The notes below the pieces were generated by a model. The model was not told the origin of the DNA. It saw only the letters and a list, made by a program, of their open reading frames with translations, and ran no database searches. Positions 60,040 to 64,000 of a stretch of 64,000 bases of DNA are shown one piece after another. Source of the DNA: Alcaligenes aquatilis (lineage in GTDB: Bacteria; Pseudomonadota; Gammaproteobacteria; Burkholderiales; Burkholderiaceae_B); the NCBI RefSeq assembly GCF_003076515.1, contig NZ_CP022390.1, positions 1,488,001 to 1,552,000 of the forward strand. The letters are read 5' to 3'. Numbering within the stretch: position 1 is the first letter of the stretch; the number at the start of each line of letters is the position of its first letter. The position numbers were made by a program, and so were the translations under genes.

Positions 60040-60789
60040 TTACAGGCCGTTGGACCGAGTATCCCCGCCAGCGGACAACTGCACCCAGGCAGCCGACAAA
60101 TGGTGGTAGAGATTGCGGATCAAGACCGCTGTGGCACCCCAGATAAAATATGAGCCCCAAGGAATCGAAAAGTAATAGCGTCCCGCCCCATCCGGCAAAT
60201 CCGCGTGGTGCAACTGATGGCGCTGCGGGTCTAACAAGACCGACAAGGGCACTTCAAAAACCTCGGCCACTTCGGAACTATCGGGCAAGACCTGAAAGCC
60301 CTCTTGCAACTCGCCAATAATGGGGCGCATTGCAAACTGGGTACTGGTGACAAAAATAGGATGCTGACCCAGGTAACGCACAAAGCGCGGCTCGATGCCG
60401 ATCTCTTCCTGGGTTTCACGCAGGGCCGCTTCTACGGGCCCCAGATCCGACGCCTCGATACGCCCACCAGGAAAACTGATCTGCCCAGCATGGTTATGCA
60501 AATGCATGGCCCGACGTGTAAAAATGACGGTGGGCCCCTCCGGGCGCTGCATCACGCCAATACACACGGCGGAGCGCACATTCATGGAACCGGGCAAAAA
60601 CTCTGGATAAAAGGAGCCGCGAAACAACGGCTCGACCTGCCACTGGATGGGCTGGGCAAAGGCACTACGCAGAAAATCCAGTTGCTGGGCCTGAGCAGGC
60701 AATTCAGGCAAAGCGTCTAATGCAACCAGGGGCTGGCTGCGAGGGTCGAACCCAGGAACGATAACGGGCCTGATACGAGGCTTATCCAT
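60040..60789 (-). CDS. Nudix hydrolase, CoA-pyrophosphatase (NudL)-like
   Basis: A 249-residue Nudix protein. The box reads GGRIEASDLGPVEAALRETQ followed by EEIGI, giving the REXXEE-type core (RETQEE), and the preceding LHNHAGQISFPGG resembles the CoA-diphosphatase subfamily signature. It probably cleaves CoA or its derivatives. Start 60789 follows homology; an ATG at 60846 lies inside the rplS terminator. It lies downstream of rplS on the same strand, across that terminator. Confidence 0.88.
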   Translation of the reverse strand: MDKPRIRPVIVPGFDPRSQPLVALDALPELPAQAQQLDFLRSAFAQPIQWQVEPLFRGSFYPEFLPGSMNVRSAVCIGVMQRPEGPTVIFTRRAMHLHNHAGQISFPGGRIEASDLGPVEAALRETQEEIGIEPRFVRYLGQHPIFVTSTQFAMRPIIGELQEGFQVLPDSSEVAEVFEVPLSVLLDPQRHQLHHADLPDGAGRYYFSIPWGSYFIWGATAVLIRNLYHHLSAAWVQLSAGGDTRSNGL

Positions 60790-60811
60790 AAGAACGGGTA
60801 GTGATCCCACA

Positions 60812-60842
60812 TAAAGACAAAGGCACCCGCCTGGGTGCCTTT
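60812..60842 (-). terminator. terminator of rplS
   Basis: AAAGGCACCC (60819-60828) pairs with GGGTGCCTTT (60833-60842); the reverse strand continues TTTGTCTTT. It lies 22 bp after rplS. Confidence 0.8.
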
Positions 60843-60863
60843 GCATCGCTGTTCGCTAGGGGA

Positions 60864-61238
60864 TTAGTTACCCGAACGACGAACGAGTTTTTCTTTGATG
60901 CGAGCGGCTTTACCCGAGCGTTCGCGCAGATAGTACAGTTTAGCACGACGTACAGCGCCACGGCGCTTGACTTCGATGCTGGCGATCTGCGGGGAATACA
61001 GTTGGAATGTACGCTCAACGGCTTCGCCAGAAGAAATCTTGCGAACGGTGAAAGCAGAATTCAGACCACGGTTGCGACGGCCAATAACCACGCCTTCGTA
61101 AGCCTGCACGCGCTTGCGTGTACCTTCAACCACGTTTACGTTCACAACAACAGTGTCACCAGGACCGAACTCGGGAGGCAGCTTGCCACCGGTCAGGCGC
61201 TGGATTTCTTCTTGCTCAAGAATAGCGATCAAATCCAC
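60864..61238 (-). CDS. rplS: 50S ribosomal protein L19
   Basis: Ribosomal protein at the subunit interface. I take the start as GTG 61238 (reads [20 protein letters not shown]) because TTGGAG lies six bases upstream and this matches the family N-terminus; an ATG at 61256 would add six residues. The 124-residue protein shows [20 protein letters not shown] and [18 protein letters not shown]. Normally rpsP-rimM-trmD precede rplS; here a + strand gene lies upstream, so rplS is on its own. Confidence 0.94.
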   Translation of the reverse strand: MDLIAILEQEEIQRLTGGKLPPEFGPGDTVVVNVNVVEGTRKRVQAYEGVVIGRRNRGLNSAFTVRKISSGEAVERTFQLYSPQIASIEVKRRGAVRRAKLYYLRERSGKAARIKEKLVRRSGN

Positions 61239-61330
61239 GATTGACTCCAAAACCATCGTATCAGCCGCACACATTATAAAAATCGCGCTGACAGAGGATG
61301 AAAAAATGATTAGCCAATGATTCTATCAGT

Positions 61331-61356
61331 AAAAGGCTTAAATCACCAAGCCTTTT
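61331..61356. other. hairpin in the rplS leader region
   Basis: AAAAGGCTT (61331-61339) pairs with AAGCCTTTT (61348-61356) around an eight-base loop, 93 bp upstream of the rplS start. It could be an attenuator or leader structure of rplS, or the terminator of an unseen transcript. Otherwise the 271-bp gap to the lipoate ligase genes shows nothing firm. Confidence 0.4.
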
Positions 61357-61509
61357 GAGTGATTACGGCTGCGTTTCCAGGCGTTTAACTACGTTAAAAT
61401 ACGACACTTTGGGCATCATGCCCCTGTATTAAACGCAGTAAAAGCGCAGATTTACTCGCTTCGCCTCTCCCTTGGCAAAAAGGGCCGACCTTATTAAAGG
61501 ACACAGTCT

Positions 61510-61785
61510 ATGCATGCTGAATACAAAGTTCCTGGCGGCAAGCTGGTCGTGATCGATCTGGATGTCAAAGACCATATGATCGAACAAGCACGACTGAGCG
61601 GCGATTTCTTTCTGGAACCTCCCGAAGCACTGGGCCTGATCAATCAAGCCCTACAGGGCTTGTCCGTCAATAGCAGCGCCGAAGAAATTGCGGCTCACGT
61701 TAGCCGCGCCCTACCTACCAACATCGATATGTTCGGCCTGGACTCGCAGGCGATTGGCGTGGTCGTGCGGAGGGCCTTGGCATGA
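61510..61785 (+). CDS. lipoate-protein ligase accessory (C-terminal-type) domain protein
   Basis: A 91-residue protein beginning MHAEYKVPGGKLVVIDLDVK, with LINQALQGLSVNSSAEEIAA. It resembles the small C-terminal domain of lipoate-protein ligase A (and LplB of Thermoplasma), which is required for lipoyl-AMP formation when it is a separate chain. It overlaps the catalytic gene by four bases (ATGA), so both are made together. The function rests on this pairing and on the opening motif. Confidence 0.8.
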   Translation: MHAEYKVPGGKLVVIDLDVKDHMIEQARLSGDFFLEPPEALGLINQALQGLSVNSSAEEIAAHVSRALPTNIDMFGLDSQAIGVVVRRALA

Positions 61786-62552
61786 TGAGCTGGAACGAGT
61801 TGCCTTGGGAGCTGATCCATATGGAGCCGCAGCCCGCTGCCCTGCATATGGCGCTGGATGAAATTATTACCCAGGAAGTCAGTGAAGGCACCCGCGCCCC
61901 TACCCTGCGTATCTGGGAGTGGCAGGAAGCTGCTGTAGTAATTGGACGTTTCCAGTCCCTGCGAAATGAAATTGAAGCCGAGGCCGCCGCCCATCACGGT
62001 ATTCGTGTGGTGCGTCGCATCAGTGGCGGTGGCGCCATGTTTATCGAACCTGGCAATACCATTACCTATTCGCTTAGCGTGCCCAAACAATTTGTAGCCG
62101 GCATGACCTTTCAGGAGTCCTACGAGTTTCTGGACTCATGGGTCATTGAAGCCCTGCGCGACATTGGTATTGATGCCTGGTACCAACCGCTGAACGACAT
62201 TACCAGCGCCGGTGGAAAAATTGGGGGTGCCGCACAAGCACGACGTGGCAATGCCGTCTTGCATCATGTCACCATGGCCTACGACATTGATGCTGACAAG
62301 ATGTTGGAAGTTCTACGCATCGGCAAAGAAAAGCTCTCAGACAAAGGCACCACCAGTGCCAAGAAACGCGTGGACCCTATCCGCAGCCAAACAGGTATGA
62401 GCCGTGAAGCGGTTATAGAAGCCATGCTGGATATATTCCGCAAAAAGACGGCTCTTAAACCCGGCACACTACCCACTTCAACATTGGAACAGGCCGAAAA
62501 ACTGGCACGCGACCGCTTCCTGTCAAACGACTGGACACAACTGGTGCCCTGA
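61782..62552 (+). CDS. lplA: lipoate-protein ligase A, catalytic domain
   Basis: Attaches scavenged lipoate (or octanoate) to the lysine of E2 and H proteins. The 256-residue protein has RRISGGGAMFIEPGNTITYS and the lysine-bearing GGKIGGAAQARRGNAVLHHV, and lacks the accessory C-terminal domain, which is encoded just upstream. This split arrangement is known from Thermoplasma. An octanoyltransferase of the LipM type is an alternative reading, but that family does not need the small partner. Confidence 0.88.
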   Translation: MMSWNELPWELIHMEPQPAALHMALDEIITQEVSEGTRAPTLRIWEWQEAAVVIGRFQSLRNEIEAEAAAHHGIRVVRRISGGGAMFIEPGNTITYSLSVPKQFVAGMTFQESYEFLDSWVIEALRDIGIDAWYQPLNDITSAGGKIGGAAQARRGNAVLHHVTMAYDIDADKMLEVLRIGKEKLSDKGTTSAKKRVDPIRSQTGMSREAVIEAMLDIFRKKTALKPGTLPTSTLEQAEKLARDRFLSNDWTQLVP

Positions 62553-62585
62553 TCGCCCCCTCTGGAGCAGCACAAGGACGTGGCT

Positions 62586-62780
62586 TCAAAACCCGCCCAT
62601 GCTGCCCAACCATAACAAGCCAGGAATACTGGCACCCCACACAGCAACCAAACACACATCCATGACCTTGGCTTTGAAAGACAAGGGCTTGTTAAATGGA
62701 CTGGAAGAAGCTGCAGAGCGAACCGGGCCACGGAAACGTGGAGTGGCTTGCGGACGGTAATGACGGCTTGGACTAGACAT
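62586..62780 (-). CDS. small LexA-controlled membrane protein
   Basis: A 64-residue protein of unknown family: a basic, Ser/Pro-rich N-terminal 35 residues, then one C-terminal hydrophobic segment (about residues 42-62, MDVCLVAVWGASIPGLLWLG). ATG 62780 has GGAG six bases upstream, a near-ideal ribosome site. A full LexA box overlaps its promoter. It converges with lplA (34-bp gap). Short SOS-induced membrane proteins in other bacteria stop division (SidA, YneA) or depolarise the membrane (TisB); any such role here is inferred. Confidence 0.65.
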   Translation of the reverse strand: MSSPSRHYRPQATPRFRGPVRSAASSSPFNKPLSFKAKVMDVCLVAVWGASIPGLLWLGSMGGF

Positions 62781-62793
62781 GGCTAACTCCATT

Positions 62794-62813
62794 TACTGTT
62801 TTCTTATACAGTA
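62794..62813 (-). promoter_or_regulatory. LexA (SOS) box and promoter of the small membrane gene
   Basis: The 20-mer has TACTGT and ACAGTA arms, eight bases apart (62794-62799 and 62808-62813), the full outer consensus of the gamma/betaproteobacterial LexA site. A promoter TTGCTG (62832-62827) - 18 bp - TATAAG (62808-62803) reads leftward, and the box covers its -10. The ATG is 13 bp away. A looser second site (CTGT-N8-CCAG, 62814-62829) abuts it. Confidence 0.8.
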
Positions 62814-63016
62814 CTGTACTTAAAACCAGCAACCAGTGCAATCAGTACCTATCATGATGTTGCGCTTGCCCCACTGACACACTGCAAACCCAGTCCTGAC
62901 ACCACTTACAGCCAATTGGCCATAAAGCGTACCATCCCAGCCCTAACCGTCTTCGCGACTGAAAAGCCACTTGCATCCAGTGCTTTGCACAGTAGTTCCA
63001 TACCGTAACGATGCCC
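62814..63016. other. gap between the SOS box and the peroxiredoxin terminator
   Basis: About 200 bp with no open frame or RNA signature that I can support. Confidence 0.5.
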
Positions 63017-63052
63017 ACAAAAAAGCCCTCGTGCCATAAGCAGGAGGGCTTT
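63017..63052 (-). terminator. terminator of the peroxiredoxin gene
   Basis: On the reverse strand AAAGCCCTC (63052-63044) pairs with GAGGGCTTT (63030-63022), followed by T's. It lies about 30 bp after the stop. Confidence 0.88.
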
Positions 63053-63080
63053 CTGTCTGAGCCTAAAGGCCAAGTAGCAA

Positions 63081-63722
63081 TTACTTGTTAGGCTGAGGCG
63101 TCACACGCAGGTAGGGACGAATCTCGGTGTAGCCTTTAGGGAACTTCTGCTTCAGAACTTCAGGATCTTTCAGGCTAGGAACGATAATCACATCGTCGCC
63201 GTCTTCCCAGTTCACTGGCGTAGCCACGCTGTGGCTGTCGGTCAGTTGCAGGGAATCGATCACGCGCAGAATTTCGTTGAAGTTGCGGCCCGTGCTGGCA
63301 GGGTACGTAATGATCAGACGCACTTTCTTGGCAGGGTCGATGATAAACACCGAACGCACTGTCACGGTGGTGCTGGCATTGGGGTGGATCATATCGTACA
63401 GATCCGACACCTTGCGATCCGCGTCAGCCAGGATGGGGAAATTAACGGTGGTTTTTTGAGTTTCGTTGATATCGTCAATCCACTTGCCGTGGGAATCAAC
63501 ATCATCAACGGAAACAGCAATTACTTTTACGTCGCGCTTGGCGAACTCGTCCGCCAGCTTGGCGGTATAACCCAGTTCGGTGGTGCACACAGGCGTAAAG
63601 TCGGCTGGGTGGGAGAACAAGACGCCCCAGCTATTACCCAGAAACTCGTGAAATTTGATGGTGCCGGCGGAGGATTTTTGTTCAAAATCAGGGGCCAGGT
63701 CACCCAGACGAAGTGTAGCCAT
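63081..63722 (-). CDS. 1-Cys peroxiredoxin (Prx6 type)
   Basis: Thiol peroxidase that removes peroxides. The 213-residue protein has the active-site block HPADFTPVCTTELG with Cys46, and no other cysteine, so it is a true 1-Cys enzyme needing an outside reductant. The C-terminal extension (WEDGDDVIIVPSLKDPEVLK) is typical of the Prx6 group. An AhpC-type 2-Cys enzyme is excluded by the lack of a second cysteine. Confidence 0.96.
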   Translation of the reverse strand: MATLRLGDLAPDFEQKSSAGTIKFHEFLGNSWGVLFSHPADFTPVCTTELGYTAKLADEFAKRDVKVIAVSVDDVDSHGKWIDDINETQKTTVNFPILADADRKVSDLYDMIHPNASTTVTVRSVFIIDPAKKVRLIITYPASTGRNFNEILRVIDSLQLTDSHSVATPVNWEDGDDVIIVPSLKDPEVLKQKFPKGYTEIRPYLRVTPQPNK

Positions 63723-63849
63723 TGCGTTCCTCTTTTTGAAATGCAGCCGCGATCAGGAGATCGTCAACTTAAATGATCAGGACTAGTCAGATGATTTTGT
63801 CAGTATAAAGAGCGCGTTTCAAATAATTTAAAGCTATATCAATATACCG

Positions 63850-63886
63850 AAAAAAGGCCCGGCAGCCAAACAACTGCACGGGCCTT
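63850..63886 (-). terminator. terminator of the partial gene at the right edge
   Basis: On the reverse strand AAGGCCCG (63886-63879) pairs with CGGGCCTT (63861-63854) with inner GCAG/CTGC pairs; T's follow. It is 22 bp after the stop. Confidence 0.88.
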
Positions 63887-63907
63887 GATGGCTTGAGCCA
63901 GGTCAAC

Positions 63908-64000
63908 TTACAGCAGTTCGGTCGTCAGGTAAGGCATCAGCTCCGCACCATCAGCCACGGATTGAGCCAAAGCATTAGCACGTGGCAACAAGTGGCTGGC
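63908..64000 (-). CDS. C-terminal end of an unidentified protein (partial)
   Basis: An open reverse-strand frame enters from the right edge and ends at TAA 63908-63910 just before a terminator; the visible 30 residues are ASHLLPRANALAQSVADGAE followed by LMPYLTTELL. I do not recognise the family. The terminator and the good codon pattern support a real gene end. Confidence 0.65.
   Translation of the reverse strand, partial: ASHLLPRANALAQSVADGAELMPYLTTELL

Noticed and set aside
62814..62829. Second LexA box next to the main one
   Set aside because: CTGT-N8-CCAG has a mismatch in the core arm; kept only as a possible auxiliary site.
63475..63487. FNR-like TTGATATCGTCAA
   Set aside because: Wrong spacing of the half-sites and inside the peroxiredoxin coding region.

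Overview
The window looks like the chromosome of a betaproteobacterium of the family Alcaligenaceae, probably Alcaligenes or a near relative. This rests on gene content and protein style: a cbb3 oxidase operon beside fnr, a Bordetella/Achromobacter-like acpS-nagZ-uvrC-pgsA string, a puu-type urate pathway, a complete paaABCDE core and a non-fused PaaN. No database search was possible, so the genus is an inference. No tRNA, rRNA, IS element, prophage or CRISPR array was seen. Most of the window is ordinary core genome.

Layout. 1-5550: the 5' two thirds of alaS (reverse), then a urate-degradation locus in which puuE and a GntR regulator run left and uraH-puuD run right from a shared promoter/operator region. 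5700-9625: a compact four-gene island (reverse) resembling part of a type IVb pilus machine (PilL/TcpQ-, PilN-, PilO- and PilP-like). It carries 48 perfect copies of GGCTTT in its last gene and has no ATPase, platform protein or pilin. 9729-13375: solute-binding protein, D-amino-acid dehydrogenase and a ferredoxin-type reductase. 13437-17728: parC and parE. 17962-21097: trxA, rho, gdhA. 21227-29462: an RTG-type class A beta-lactamase, yhdP, glnE and queH.

29839-40454: clpB with a sigma-32-like promoter, fnr with a near-consensus FNR box in its own promoter, then the cbb3 oxidase genes (ccoNOQPGH plus a small membrane protein, and upstream ccoS and a strikingly reduced ccoI). Perfect FNR boxes precede ccoN and ccoI. 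The box near ccoI also faces a short gene-free stretch that ends in a strong orphan terminator and holds a hairpin with an eight-C loop. I read this as a candidate oxygen-regulated small RNA. 40874-48661: aceA, queF, an MFS transporter, pgsA, uvrC, nagZ, acpS. 48792-56931: the phenylacetate operon paaABCDE-N-G-I-K behind a near-consensus sigma-70 promoter with a palindromic operator candidate. 57220-64000: orn, an M48 protease, rsgA, a Nudix hydrolase, rplS, a split lipoate-protein ligase, a 64-residue membrane protein under a full LexA box, a 1-Cys peroxiredoxin and the tail of an unidentified gene.

How the genes work together. The puu genes take urate towards allantoate, but the OHCU decarboxylase (UraD) is not here. 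The paa genes carry phenylacetate to the ring-opening stage, but the hydratase for ring opening and most of the lower beta-oxidation steps are not here. fnr, the cco genes and the candidate RNA form one oxygen-response neighbourhood. The most promising undescribed items are the FNR-linked RNA candidate (about 40368-40453), the LexA-controlled small membrane protein (62586-62780), the CcoI homologue lacking its A, P and N domains (39318-40286), and the partial pilus-like island with its in-frame hexanucleotide tract (5709-9625).
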